Of a stretch of 64,000 nt of DNA, positions 1 through 13,300 are shown in pieces. The stretch lies in NCBI GenBank assembly GCA_032622095.1, contig CP136061.1, positions 35,471,797 through 35,535,796 on the forward strand, in the 5' to 3' direction. This DNA is from Siphonodentalium dalli. Lineage: Eukaryota; Mollusca; Scaphopoda; Gadilida; Siphonodentaliidae. The notes under the pieces were generated by a model. That model was not told where the DNA came from, searched no databases, and saw only the letters and a program-made list of their open reading frames with translations. The position numbers and the translations under genes were made by a program. Numbering within the stretch: position 1 is the first letter of the stretch; every line of letters starts with the position of its first letter.

Positions 1-798
1 AATTTCACAAAAATAATGCTACTGTCAACTATAGTATAAAATTACCCGAAACCTTCAAACGTATTATTTATCAACATGCTGTTCGACGAAATTTGGCCTT
101 ATTATCAACACAAAGCCTCTTGATTTTAGAGTTATCCTTCTTCTTCCGCAATTTGGTCCAAGACCGTTGGCTTGTCAACTTTTTACTGGGCCACTATAAG
201 TCTCAATGGTGAAAAATAATCAGATTTCAAATCTCGATATCCAATAACTCTTGAGCAGTTGTTGAGCTAGCTCACATGTGTCCTGCATGCAGACAGTGAC
301 ATAGCTTTTATATTCAACAGAATGACAATAAAATATTATTTGAAATATCAACATACATGAAGACAGAAAACTATTTAATTTTGATCAGATAAAAAATATA
401 TCCATTCTGAAATTTAAGCTATAATTATTTGAGCCTGATTATAATTTCTGAAGGGTTTTGGTCAAAATTACCTACGCAATGAAGATTGGGCAGTTCATTC
501 TGAAATTGAGTAGGTCAAAATAGTAGGAAGCTATAAGCAATATTTTAAATATAAATTTGTGACTTTATATGTGTTTTTTGCAGCATAAACTTTCATAACT
601 TTCTTATAAGACTGATAGGAAGACAACATTATAACATGGATCACATGCAGTCATGAGTCATGACAGTGGTCAATTGGTCATAGTAACAAGTAATGCATAC
701 CAGACCTATCTGTTATAGGCTTATACCTAAAAAAATTATTTCCATTTTTTTGCAGATCATTGTTCAGTCTTATTATATCAGAGGAAAACACTTCGGTC
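1..798. other. No gene recognised
   Basis: AT-rich unique-looking sequence without a convincing exon on either strand. Confidence 0.5.
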
Positions 799-1236
799 AT
801 GTTGTCCCAACACCAAATAAGTTGACAATGTCCTTGACCTATTAGGCTTTTAATCAGGCTTGTAATTGTTCATACTTTTAAGTGTAGTGCCTGAAAAAAG
901 CTTATTATCTAGACTAAGTAGTACCTGCTAGTATTAAATTATGTCTTGTATGTGCCTTTATGCTTTATTTCTTATTAAAGAGATAGGTTCTGCCCCTAGA
1001 TCATTCCATTAATTGCTAGGTCCATGCACATGGTGATGATCGATACAACAACTGTGTACATCATCGTGTTGTCCAACATGGAATCAATCGACAATGTCCT
1101 TGACCTATTAGGCTTTTAATCAGGCTTGTAATTGCAAGTGTAGTGCCTGGAAAAGCTTATTATCTAGACTAAGTTGTACCTGCTACTATTACATTACGTC
1201 TTGTATGTGCCTTTTTGCTTTATTTATGGTTAAAGA
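799..1236. repeat. Segmental tandem duplication, about 180-bp units
   Basis: gacaatgtccttgacctatt through gccttt(a/t)tgctttattt occurs at about 823-982 and again at 1091-1236 with small indels. Confidence 0.75.
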
Positions 1237-1242
1237 TCGAGG

Positions 1243-1458
1243 TACAGTAATGCTCTAAGTAATCGACTTCTTAACCACAGCAGAATTATGGGTAACTTTT
1301 CAGGATTTAGTCGGAATTATGGCTTGTTGCCATTCATCAGAAAGCACACGGGGAGAGCTTTCCGATGAATGGCAACAAGCCATATTTCCGACTAAATCCT
1401 GAAAAGTTACCCATAATTCTGCTGTGGTAACAAGTCGATTACTTAGAGCATTACTGTA
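1243..1458. mobile_element. TA-flanked foldback MITE (family A), copy 1
   Basis: TA-CAGTAATGCTCTAAGTAAT ... AGCATTACTG-TA. Two arms of about 100 bp with a very short spacer. TA target duplication suggests a Tc1/mariner-type origin. Confidence 0.8.
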
Positions 1459-1883
1459 TACATCCGCTAGATCTTTCCATAAATTGCTCCAACTAACCTG
1501 GGTATAGTTACATTTGGAATGTGAACCCCATTCTGTTATATGCTTCCAATGTTCGTGCACATGGTGATAATACAACAAGTGTGTACGTGTCACTAATAAA
1601 ATACTAAATGTGTCATGACTTATACATGATGTATGTACATAATTATAATGCAGTCCAGTTCCAACATTCTAATAACCATTCTGAACCCACATACTCCCTT
1701 GAGTTTGAATTTTGTATATAAGCTCTTTTTCTCTAACCATACCCCCTCCCCTTATAATGCATGGTCAAATTTGTCAAATTCTTCGGTAGAACATTTGCAG
1801 GAAGGAAAATTACATGAGATACGTACATTATAAGCTTATTGGTAAGAAAAGTTAAATGGATAATACATGTACTAATTTTGAAC

Positions 1884-2347
1884 ATATGTGACCCGCCATA
1901 TCAAATCCAGTCGTAAGTCGGGATTTTTTTACCCTGTGCCAATGCATTCTCTTATATATGCGAGTCGACCATAGGTCGCCTCGCATATATAAGAGAATGC
2001 ATTGGCCTAACAATTTTTTATCATTTTTTTAAAATAAATGTTTCTTACAATTTTTAGGACATAAAATAAAAAACATCCATTACCCTGCAGGGAGCCCCTC
2101 ACATATATAGAAGCATATAGAAGAGTGTCGTCTGCTCATGTTTGTCTGGGGCTCTGTATGGGTGAAATTATAAAATTGTTAAAGAATACAAGAAAAAATT
2201 ATAAAATTGTAAAAAATTGTTAGGCCAATGCATTCTCTTATATATGCGAGGCGACCTATGGTCGACTCGCATATATAAGAGAATGCATTGGCACAGGGTA
2301 AAAAAATCCCGACTTACGACTGGATTTGATATGGCGGGTCACATATT
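1884..2347. mobile_element. Family B1 MITE, copy 1 (two nested palindromes)
   Basis: Terminal inverted repeats start tatgtgacccgccatatc and extend about 140 bp. Each arm itself contains the palindromic core ttctcttatatatgcgag / ctcgcatatataagagaa around a GTCGACCATAGGTCG-type centre. Confidence 0.8.
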
Positions 2348-2373
2348 TGCTGGTCTGAAATTCTGAAAGTAAT

Positions 2374-2640
2374 TATACCCCCATCCAAAAGATAGGAGGT
2401 ATACTGGATTGTATGCGTCCTTCCGTCTGTGCGTCGGGGTATCTGTCCATCTGTTCATCCGCTCATATATCTCAACCTTGTGTTATCGGATCTCGATAAA
2501 ATTTAGTATGCAGGTTTGGCAACAGGAGGGCATTCAAAAGAGGGTTCATTGACGTTCACATTTTCCATTCAAGAGTTATCACTCTTTATCTGAAAATGTT
2601 GGATTTGCGTCATTAGAATTTTCAAATAATTTGTTCGTTC
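2374..2640 (+). mobile_element. 5' fragment of the ATACCCC element family
   Basis: Shares aattataccccc, aggaggtatactggatt and a gtccttccgtctgtgcgtc stretch with 27422-27560. The right end is not recognisable. Confidence 0.4.
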
Positions 2641-3477
2641 ATCACATTTTTTTGCCCATATTTCAATTTCACCAGGACTAGTTGTGCACAGCACTGGTTG
2701 TGCAACCTCCTGTGACAGTCTTGTTAGTAATGCACCACCATAATTTCAATATATCTGACAAGATTTTGGCCAGCATTGGCCATGATATCTCCTTGCTCTA
2801 ACCGCCATCCCTGCCAAGCTCCATGTGTGCCTTCCAATTGTGAAATTCTTCCTTTCTTTATCTTAAAGAAACCCAAGGTGGGTAAATGGATAAAAACTAT
2901 AAAAGTCTTTAAAACATCACCACCAAGAAGAACATAGAGAAATAGATAAACTTTATTCTAATATTCATTATTTATAGTTCTGCATTAAAAAAATGTCCTG
3001 AGTTGAAACCATCATTATGTAAACAAAACTGTTACAGTGATTTGTCAACAAACATCGCTAATCGTGTAGTGTAAGTTCAAATATTTTAGTCTAAATATGA
3101 TTTCAGAATATTTTTCTATGCTTACCTTCAAGTTTTGATTAAACTTTGGTATCTTATGGACTAGTTGGACTTTTATCAGTAATTCCACTTTAACAGTAAT
3201 GTTTACATAACAAAGGTTTTAAAATGCGACGCATCATCACTGAAGAGTTATAAATAATAAAAATGAAAAAATTTCTACCTTTTATCCATGTTCTTTTTAG
3301 TGATGATGGTTGTGCAAACGTTTATTAATTTTCATATTTACCCGCTACACGTATATTACGACCCTTTAATATAACAAATATATTATAATTTTTAATAGCA
3401 TTAGCCCATATGTTACTTTGTAAAACTTTTAAATTCAATTTTAAACCCTCATATTCACATATTTGTAATAAAAGTTG
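2641..3477. other. No gene recognised
   Basis: AT-rich; no splice-bordered open frame of note and no recognised repeat family. Confidence 0.45.
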
Positions 3478-3730
3478 CGTGGATATAATATTACTCATTA
3501 AGACATGCAAATTCCATCCAAATAATTTGATCCAACCTCCTGGTCTCTAAATGAGCACAAGCATAAACATTTATTCAACAGGGTTGGTGCTTTTATGCAA
3601 TATACATGCATTGCGACATGTATATAAAAATTACTTGTTAGATGGTGATTTATTTTTAAAGAATTAACGCATTGATGAAAACTTGTGTGTTGTCAACTTT
3701 TGTCACAAATACTTCTGTCAGATGAATAGG
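3478..3730. repeat. Diverged dispersed repeat paired with 33280-33490
   Basis: Both segments share aagacatg(c/g)aaa, ctctaaatga(g/a)cac, ttggtg, atggtgatttatttttat and acttctgtc(a/t)ga in the same order. Confidence 0.45.
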
Positions 3731-3754
3731 GATGTGCAGTATTTATATATTTAC

Positions 3755-3995
3755 CAGCAGGTGACCCGACTTCGTCCGGGCTTTGACCTTGAATTTGAAT
3801 TGACCATTTTGAAGGTCAAGGTCAGATCGGAGTCACTATTTGACCTGTCCAAAACACTCCACGGACAAAATTACCCATAGGTATCAAATTTCGTCGAAAT
3901 CCGTCCAGCAGTTTTACCGGCCACAGCTAACAGACAAACAAACAAACAAACAGACAGAAGTCCCAAACTATATATTAGATCATTTGTGGGTACCC
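3755..3995. repeat. Dispersed repeat ending in CAAACAAACAAACAGACAGAAG
   Basis: gtgacccgacttcgtccggg, gtccagcagttttaccggcc and a caaa-rich tail followed by tatatta. A second tail-only copy at 4290-4382. Resembles 3' ends of retroelements common in invertebrates; family not determined. Confidence 0.35.
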
Positions 3996-4453
3996 GTTTC
4001 AAGGTGAAGGTCACCTCGGGCGGAAAAACTGACCCGATGAAAATCTCCCCCATTCCCAGGAACCCCTAAGTACGAACACAGACTTAAGAATCACACAACA
4101 CGCTCATGTCTGTACACAGGCACAACACGCTCATGTCTGGACACATACACGCTCTTTATCGACGACACTGCTCTTTAACTATCACGCGATTAACCCATGA
4201 ATTCCCATTGCGGTGGCGGGGGATTGGAGAATGAGTGCTCTGACGTTCTCAGAAGCGGTCCGATGACCATTCCCGTGGCTTTTTACCCTTAGATAGCAAG
4301 TTTGGGCTAAATCCGCCCGGCAGTTTTCCCGGCCATAGCTAACAAACAAACAAACAGAAGTCCCAAAATATATAGTAGATTTATTTATCGCAGATCATCT
4401 ATATACTTGAGGAGCAGGTTTTTTGTGGATGAGGGTTTCCCTGAGAAAAGAAT

Positions 4454-5192
4454 TACCTTACTCGTATTTAAATTTGCACAGTACTATTTTTCGCTCAGTT
4501 TTGAATCGCGCTCTTTAAATTCGCGCACCGTGCTACGCGAATTAAAAACTAACAAAATATTGTCGTCAAAGTCATGTATCTGATGGTACTTTCAGTTTTT
4601 AGTCGTGCATATAAGGTACGTGTGAATGTATATTAAATGCCACATTTTGGGAAACTGTATCGAGTAGAGCATAGCTGCATCATCATTTTGTTTTGAAGAT
4701 GTGTGTTTATGTATGGTTCAAATAATCATTCTGGTATATAAATAAACAAATGGACATGATTGAACTGAACTCGAATGAAGTAACACCACAGCTGCATAGG
4801 CTGCTGAGTTGAGAAAAGCAACACTTGTATGCATGTATTAAATAGTTGGGTTGAAATAATTAGCTCAGTCTGTATGACCATGCACGGTGTCAATCCAGGG
4901 CTGTGGATATGGAGATGTGCTTTCGTGCACCTTACGCCTGGAATTAGTGGAATATGTCTAGCAATCATCGAATATTTTACCATGATTTATCGCTTTACAT
5001 GTGAATAATGGTGTTGATATAAGTTATCCGCATGCATATATAATGCTCTATTCAATAGAAGGTTCCGCAATGTACATGTAACTCATTAACATATCCATCC
5101 TATTTTCCATATGGTTTGGTGTAAACTGAGGAGTCGTACTATTTTCACTCAGTTTTATATAGTACTGGATGAATTTAAATACGAGTAAGGTA
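4454..5192. mobile_element. Non-autonomous element with TACCTTACTCGTATTTAAAT inverted ends
   Basis: taccttactcgtatttaaat at the left recurs inverted at the right (atttaaatacgagtaaggta), with inner cagtact and ctcagttt motifs also inverted. Confidence 0.6.
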
Positions 5193-5541
5193 TTTTGTGT
5201 ATTTAGCCTAATAGGTTCAGCACTGGTACTGGTCTGGCTTAAAGTGTGCCACCTTGCCATCAGTCTTTTTCTGTTGAAGAGAGGGGTAAAATTATTAAAA
5301 TATTTTTGAGTGGACCAGTCACAAATTTAAGACCGATCTTTGGGTGTTAAATCTTCAAGGTAACATGTTGGGAAGTTTCAATTCAAGTACATGTATTATG
5401 CAGAGGATATAAATATAGCCGATGCCCATATAATTACCGTACGACTATGGATGAGTGTATAACTGGATATTGAGAGCTTATTGATTATTTTGGAGTTGAC
5501 ATAGTTATACATATGAAAATAGGTGTAATTCTGAGTTTTTA

Positions 5542-5640
5542 TGTTTACCCATACCATAGTATGGTAAACATAATGTCGACGTCCGGATTGACCACTCGTC
5601 GTGCGTCCGTCCGTCCGTCCGTCCGTCCGTCCGTCCGTCC

Positions 5641-5671
<31 letters not shown>

Positions 5672-7199
5672 CGTGGACACTTTACGCATGGTGCGATAAC
5701 TCAAATATTTTCTATCCGATCGGAACTAAATTTTGTATATGAGTTTCTCAGACCGAAATACAGATCGAGTTCGAATATGGGTTTGATCCGAGTTATTTTT
5801 ACGGAGTTATGGCCCTTTTTCGACTTCGAATTCACGCATGCTGTCATAACTCAAACAATTTTTATCTGATCGGAACCAAATTTGGTATGCGAGTTTCAGA
5901 GCCCAAAATACAGATCGAGTTCGAATATGGGTTTGATCCGAGTTTTTTTTACGGAGTTATGGCCCTTTTTCGACTTCGAATTCACGCATGCTGTCATAAC
6001 TCAAACAATTTTTATCTGATCGGAACCAAATTTGGTATGCGAGTATCAGAGCCCAAAATACAGATCGAGTTCGAATATGGGTTTGATCCGAGTTTTTTTT
6101 ACGGAGTTATGGCCCTTTTTCGACTTCGAATTCACGCATGCTGTCATAACTCAAACAATTTTTATCTGATCGGAACCAAATTTGGTATGCGAGTATCAGA
6201 GCCCAAAATACAGATCGAGTTCGAATATGGGTTTGATCCGAGTTTTTTTTACGGAGTTATGGCCCTTTTTCGACTTAGAATTCATGGATGCTACGATAAC
6301 TAAAAAAAATATTATCTCATGAGAACCAAATTTGGTATGTGAGTTTCTCTATCTAAAATACAATTCGAGTTCGAATATGGGTTTGATCAGATTATTTTTA
6401 ATGGAGTTATGGCCCTTTGATATAGAATTCATCCATGCTTCGATAGCTCAACCAGTTATCGTCTGATAGGAACCAAATTTGGTATGTGAGTTTCTCAACT
6501 CAAAATACAGATCAAGTTTGAATATGGGTTAGATCCTGTTTTTTATACCAGAGTTGTGGCCCTTTTTAACTAAGGATTGAACAGATTCAATATTTTTATG
6601 CTTATCATGTAGAACCATAGCAGCTAACCCCTGTGATATCAGTTAGCACTGAGAGAGAGAATAGATTAACTTGTATTATTGGAAATTAGAGTTATTTTTA
6701 GCCATCATATTGTCAGGGCACAGTGGAAGCTGTAATTGGACAGAGAACTATCTGTTGTTTATTGTATTTCCATACAGCTCTCTGGTTTATGATATCAATG
6801 CAGTGTTCCAGTGACATACCTGTACCTAATTTTATTGAGTTAAAATTGTTAACCCTTGTCATCAATTTTATGCATTTGTATATTTTTCATGTAATCATTC
6901 TCCTATTATATCCCTTTCACTTGTATGGATTGTTGTGGTTAAAATGAACCCTTAATTCTCAACATTCCTTATACTTAGCAGAAATACCTTTCATCTGATA
7001 TATCTCCTTTTATTGAGATGTATGTAAATTTTGTATGTGAATTTCTCAGCCCAAAATACAGATAGATTTCGAATTTGGGTTTGATCCATTTTTTTATATT
7101 TTAAACAGAGTTATGGCTTATGGATTTTCGTGTCAGAACTGAAAATAGCTGATCACTATCGCCAAGGTATGGGTTAAACATCTGCCGATCGTGATCGGC
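5542..7199 (+). mobile_element. Pearl/HINE-like (Helentron-type) non-autonomous element, copy 1
   Basis: Starts tgtttacccatacc (with a subterminal inverted copy), then GTCC/GTCT microsatellite (about 5601-5671), then 150-bp core repeats, and ends ggtatgggttaaaca (inverse of the start) plus a 16-nt hairpin gccgatcgtgatcggc. This layout of 5' inverted repeat, tetranucleotide array, core tandem repeat and 3' hairpin is that of Pearl/HINE elements of molluscs and other animals. No protein is encoded; a long open frame across the core is a repeat artefact. Confidence 0.8.
5790..6300. repeat. 150-bp core tandem repeat (about 3.5 near-identical units)
   Basis: The phrase acggagttatggcccttttt recurs at exact 150-bp spacing (5811, 5961, 6111 and 6261 for ggcccttttt), with decaying copies to about 6560. 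Confidence 0.92.
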
Positions 7200-7231
7200 C
7201 TTTCGTTTTTTTTAGTTTCTTTTGAGCAACA

Positions 7232-7313
7232 ATGACTGATAAAGAAGATATTGCAGTTACTAGGTTCCGAGCTTATCTCAGAGTCAACACAGTTCAGCCA
7301 GATCCAGACTATG
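7232..7313 (+). CDS. ACY1: ACY1 coding exon 1 (residues 1-27 plus 1 nt)
   Basis: Begins [20 protein letters not shown], the N-terminal helix typical of M20 aminoacylases, and ends in phase 1 before gtttgt. An upstream AG at 7214-7215, preceded by a run of T, could be the 3' splice site of this exon, giving 16 nt of 5' UTR before the ATG. The end of a Pearl-like element lies at 7199, directly upstream. Confidence 0.93.
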
Positions 7314-10300
7314 GTTTGTATTTATTGAGAAACTTTGTGTTGCAATTAGTTTGAGGTGAAACCATAAATGCACTGGACTATAAAACCTCTGACTGTTAAC
7401 ACTGATACGAGGGTGTCACTGACTGTTAACACTGATATGAGGGTGTCACTGACTGTTAACACTGATATGAGGGTGTCACTGACTGTTAACACTGATATGA
7501 GGGTGTCAGCACCCTTCTGACTGTTAACACTGATATGAGGGTGTCAGCACCCTTTTTTGTACTTACTGTTATGAGACTTACTCAAAATTATTGAGGTGGA
7601 CAATTTTTAAATTTGCTTATATTTTTAATATTCACTGGTGTTTACAGGCTTACAGGTAATTTTAATATATACAGAATGTTGATTTTTCCTAATATTTGAC
7701 TTTTCAATTAAATATTAACCTCACCACAGCTAAGAAATCCCAAAATGCTGTACATATTTGACTACTTTCATTATAAATTAAGTGAGCTATTGTGACTCTC
7801 CTTATAAACTTGCAAGTGGATGTAGAGATTCATTCTTCTTACCTCGCCAGGAAATTAATTTGTGTCCTCTATTACCTGGAGATTTATTTGTGTCCTATAT
7901 TACCAAGAGAGTTATTTGTGTCCTCTATTACCCACATATTTATTTGTGTACCGTCCTCTGTTGTCGAGAGCTATCTGTGTGCTCTATTGCCAGATTTATT
8001 TGTGTCCTCTATTACCAGATTTTTTGTGTGTCCTCTATTACCTAGAGAGTTATTTGTGTCCTCTATTACCAATATATTTATTTGTGTCCTCTATTACCAA
8101 TATATTTATTTGTGTCCTCTATTACCTAGAGAGTTATTTGTGTCCTCTATTACCCAGAGATTTATTTGTGTCCTCTATTACCCAGAGATTTATTTGTGTC
8201 CTCTATTACCTGGAGATATATTTGTGAAGTTTATGTCCTCTATTTTTATCTCTTGTTTTTCCTCGGGACTCTGGTGTGGTAAGGTGTGTTTTTCACTGAA
8301 ATCTGCTCTCTGTAGTGTGTCACTTTCATTTCAGATGGTGCCGTTGCATTTTTAAAACAATATGCTAAAGAACTGGATTTTGGCTTCAATGTTGTTGAGG
8401 TAAAGTCTGAGATAGTATGACAATCCATACTGAATAAACTCTTAAAGTAAAGTCCCACTTCTAACTAGGTCTCTGCAGGGCTCTGAGATTCTATACAATT
8501 TGCAAATTGGGCTGCTGATTCAATTCAATCTTAATGATTCAACTAATCGGCAGCCCGATTCGCGAATCACCCTTCGTGGCATTTTTGTGAGTGAAAAAGT
8601 ACTCGAGGTTGAAGATGCCTTGCTCTTAATTTCTATTCTGATAATACATATATAGGACTACATGTATTAAAATAATGCTTTGATAATTTAGCCTAACTCA
8701 CTGTTAAAGTGTTTTGTCTTGCTGTTTTGATTTATACCACCTCCCAACAAAATTACAGTAATACAGTATATTTGAATTTCGCACCCGATCACGCAAAATA
8801 AATATAATATAGTGAGTCATTGGAAATATTGAATACAATTTACAAATTATGAAAATTTTGATTAATCAGAGATGTTTGTCTAGGATTTCGTGAAATGTAC
8901 TTACAGCCTTACAATGTTCATGGTTTTCGAAACCCAAACTTTTATAATTTTGAAGTTGAGAAGATTCCCGTTTTTGCGACTGAAACTCCGTTGGTTTGCC
9001 CATGGATCTTATACCTTGTAACACGCTTATGTTTTAGGTTCACCCAAAGAAGCCAATTGTGATCATGACATGGCCAGGCACAGATCCCAGCCTTCCATCT
9101 GTGATTCTCAACTCACACATTGACGTTGTGCCAGTGTTTCCAGTAAGTGAATTCAAATTGATATGATATTATATTGTCTGGTTCTATGAGTCTTGGATAC
9201 TTTCTGGAAGTTTGAAAAAATCGGAAAGCTTGGAAACTATTTCTATTTTGACATTTGCAAAATGAGGTCCTCAGTGGGTAATTGTAGTAATACTACCCCA
9301 CACAGTGGGCTAGCATCACCAAATTCACCTCTGGGGACCTCATTCTTCTTTGACCTCATCTTCTGGGAAGTATCTATATATTCTCAAATTAACATTTTTT
9401 TCACTGGTAGTTACTTTTCCCCTTCTATTCAGTTTCTATATCCCCTAATTTATAGAAGACAAAATGCATAATTGAGGTGACTAATGGGTGAATGTCACCA
9501 ACTTCAACTGGAGACCTTCAATCTGATTCTAAGTCTCCCATAGCAGTTGAGGCCTAAGCAGAATGAGGTCCCCATATGGTGAATTTGATGATGCCAGCCC
9601 ACTGTGTAGGATAGTGTCACTATGTGCAGAATAGCGTCACTAAATTTACCCTCTGGTGGACCTCAATCATTCTACAAATGCCGGACACACTTTTCCCAGG
9701 CAGGGAGAAATTCAGTGAACTAAATAAGTATTCTCTTGCTGACATTTCCATGTACCTGGTTATTCTCTCTCCTGCAGGAGTTCTGGAAGTATGACCCGTT
9801 TAGTGCTCATAAAGAAGAAAATGGAGATATTTATGCCAGAGGATCACAGGTTAGTACTATTTATAAGCATCAAGATTTGTGCATAGGAATCCTGGGGAAA
9901 TGTTTAATGCCTCCAATTCCTCTGATCTCTTCATCTCAAATGCTTTATTACAAATTATCAGCTCATCTGGCGCAGGTTCTATAATTTCTGAAAAAGATAG
10001 AAAAACAAACGAAACAAAACAAATCACAGACTTCCTGCATCCAGTTCCATGGGGGTATCCCAGCACCCGTGGTGCAACCTCTCATTTTGTTACTTAACTA
10101 GTAAAATATTATTTTTGTAATACCAATTACTGGTAATTCGTATACTATATTCATGTGTTTTGGGTCGCTAAAAATAAAAAAAGATACAAATCTGGCTGAG
10201 GTTATCATTCTTTGTAAGGTTAGCTTACAAGATGACATCATTTATCATAGGGAGTTAACAAACAAGCCAAATACATTTTGTGATTTTTCGACCTGAAATT

Positions 10301-13300
10301 TTCATATCTATAATACGAATTTGGACACCAGTCACTTGTACCGCTGAAATTAGATTGCATGAACTTTATGATTGAAGGTATCTAACCATATAGTACTAGT
10401 ACTGTAAACTAAATTTGAGCGAGGTAAGGGTCATCTCATAAGTTAATAGCATTACCAATCTTCAGAATTTGTTCATCTGGCAATTAAACCTGATTTTTTA
10501 GTCACAATTGAAGGTAATAATACTAATTTAACACTAATGTAAAACTAAAAGTATTACTAATGTAATACTAATGATTGAATTATATTATTTCAGGATATGA
10601 AGTGTGTTGGAATTCAGTAAGTACTTGTACTGAGCCTAATCAGGTTATAATACTTGTTCCTGGTTTACATAATTGAATTTAGGGAACATTTTGGTCCCTC
10701 CAAATAAGATACTGGTAGGATAGTTAAAGAAATACAAGCAAGTGCAAACTTTTCAAAGATTCAACACTTATTTGGCACAAATTCTCTTTCAAATGATAGA
10801 AGAAATCACTCTTCTGCCAGCTTCATCTAGAGAAGGAGGTTCCATTTTATTCTTCTTCAATTTTCTATCCAATATCTGTGAATAAAAAATTGTGAGCTGC
10901 TTGAACAACTATTGCTATTGAACGAGTATTGCTATTGGCATGCAGACATGCAGCCAAGGGTACAGACACACCCAAATCGAACTTCTATGTTTCAAAATGT
11001 TTTAAGTAAAATTTATTTAACTTGAAAAAATGTATTTATATTTATTTAAGAGCTTTGATTAGTAAACAGTATATATCATATTACTATAAGCACAGACAAT
11101 ATGTGTTACTTTTACATTTTACACTCGCTTTTGCTTCATTACTTTATTTTTCGACTTATATTTCCAATTTAAATGTACCTTGATTTTCATTGCTATTATG
11201 GAAATGCACTTGTATATTATTTTTATGTTTACCCATACCATAGTATGGTAAACATAATGTCGACATCCGGATTGACCACTTGTCGTGCGTCCGTCCGTCC
11301 GTCTGTCCGTCCGTCCGTCTGTCTGTCCGTAGACACATTACGCATGGTGCGATAACTCAAATATTTTCTATCCGATCGGAAAAAATTTTTGTATATGAGT
11401 TTCTCAGACCAAAATACAGATCGAGTTCAAATATGGGTTTGATCTGAGGTTATTTTTACGGAGTTATGGCCCTTTTTCAACTTCGAATTCACGCATGCTG
11501 TCATAACTCAAACAATTTTTATCTGATCGGAACCAAATTTGGTATGCGAGTTTCAGAGCCCAAAATTCAGATCGAGTTCGAATATGGGTTTGATTCAATT
11601 TATTTTAAAGGAGTTATGACCCATTTTTTGAAAATAAAATAAAAAAAAACAATCCGATGCTATAACCGAAGTATTTTTTCTCCGATTGTGTTCATATTTG
11701 ATATGTAGGTTTATGATGACACGCCCCTCATCTGTATAGTTTTTGGTATTGATTGGTTTATCGGTTTAGAAAATAATTAACCCTTTATACACATGCTATC
11801 CAATGCAATAAGTTGAACATATTTCTTCTGATCTGCCTCATATTTATTACCTAGGTTTTTCTTAGCACGTTCTTCATCTGTATGGTTTTTGGTATTGTTT
11901 AATTAACCCTTTTCACTCTTATGTTTACTTAGAATTCACCCAAGCTGCTATGACTCAAAACATTTTTCATCTGATCAACACCAAAAATGGTATATGAATT
12001 TATCACCCCTAAATACAGATCGAGTACGAATATGGGTTTGATCCGATATATTTTAACAGAGTTATGACCCTTTATAATTCAAGTAATTACTGCTGGGAAT
12101 TTTAAGAGAACATATCTAACAGACCATGTGTGTTATTGAAAATTGAAATGAGTTAATTATCACTATGGACATTAGATATCATGACATGCTATAAAGCCTG
12201 ATAGTGGTACCACTGGCTGGTCGGATTTGTTTATCATAATGTCAAATTGATTGATGACTATCTGGTGGAGTTCTGTTTTCTGTGAAATATTAAGTTTAAA
12301 CCCCTTTGCTGAAACATGTTCATTACATTAGTTAATGTACACACTATAGGACACCTATTCTAAAATATTAAATTGGAATAGTCCATTGTTACTTTGTAGG
12401 GATGTTTTACAAACATTGTTGTTTACAGACACTGTTGTCTTATCTTATACAAAAATTAATCCACACATTCCTTAGTTCCATGATATGATGTCATTGAAAA
12501 TGATTAACCCTCTCCACACATCATATGGTTTTGATGCTTTTCATTTGATCATTCTCCTATATTATGTCCAGGTTGATGGTGATCCACTTTTGATTTGCAT
12601 GGATTTGGGATTAAAATTAAACCATTCCATAGACACATATTATGCGATAGACAGATATAATATTATCCCTTTCACTTTGATCCAGGTTCCGTAAGGGTTT
12701 CAATAAATCACCAATTGAATATTCATCATTAGAGGAAATGTCTTATTTTTAAATTCCCTCAATTGCATTTGGGCTCCAGGGTAATATTAATGGTGCTGGT
12801 ATTCTTGAGACTGACTTATTGTATGGGTTTTTAAATCCAATGACATGCTTTGTATAGACTATTTTGTGTTTATCAGTTCATTAGTTTGGGTAAGATTAAT
12901 CCCATTCTATATGATTTGATAACTCAAATATTTCAATTGATTATGTTTATACATGTAGTTCTTGGCATAGTTGACGAGAACACACCCCTAACCTGCATAG
13001 TGAGGGTCATTTGGTTTATTTGCTTAAAAATATTAACATCCTCCACCAATCCTGTTGCCACAATGTGATAACTAAATATTTTTCACACGATCACTATATT
13101 AAGTGTGAATTGTTGAAACTTTAGCACTCATGAAAAGATTGATTTAAGGATTTATAAAAATAGCTGTATCGCCAAGGTATGGGTTAAACATCTGCCGATC
13201 GTGATCGGCTTCTCATTTTCTTACAGATATGTGGAAGCAATAAGGAAACTGAAAAAGGATGGAGTGAAATGTCAAAGAACCATTCATCTAACGTGGGTTC

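Noticed and set aside
1300-1593. 97-codon minus-strand open frame
   Set aside because: It runs through the arm of a foldback MITE; the same peptide fragments recur in every family A copy.
5601-5671. Independent GTCC/GTCT microsatellite locus
   Set aside because: The same array occurs at the same place in the second Pearl-like copy (11287-11333), so it is part of the element.
5809-6303. 164-codon open frame on the plus strand
   Set aside because: It is the 150-bp core repeat of the Pearl-like element read in one frame; 150 is a multiple of three, so openness repeats. No family resemblance.
7782-8355. 187-codon Cys/Leu-rich open frame
   Set aside because: Minisatellite artefact in ACY1 intron 1; the true exon 2 (8335-8399) is read in another frame.
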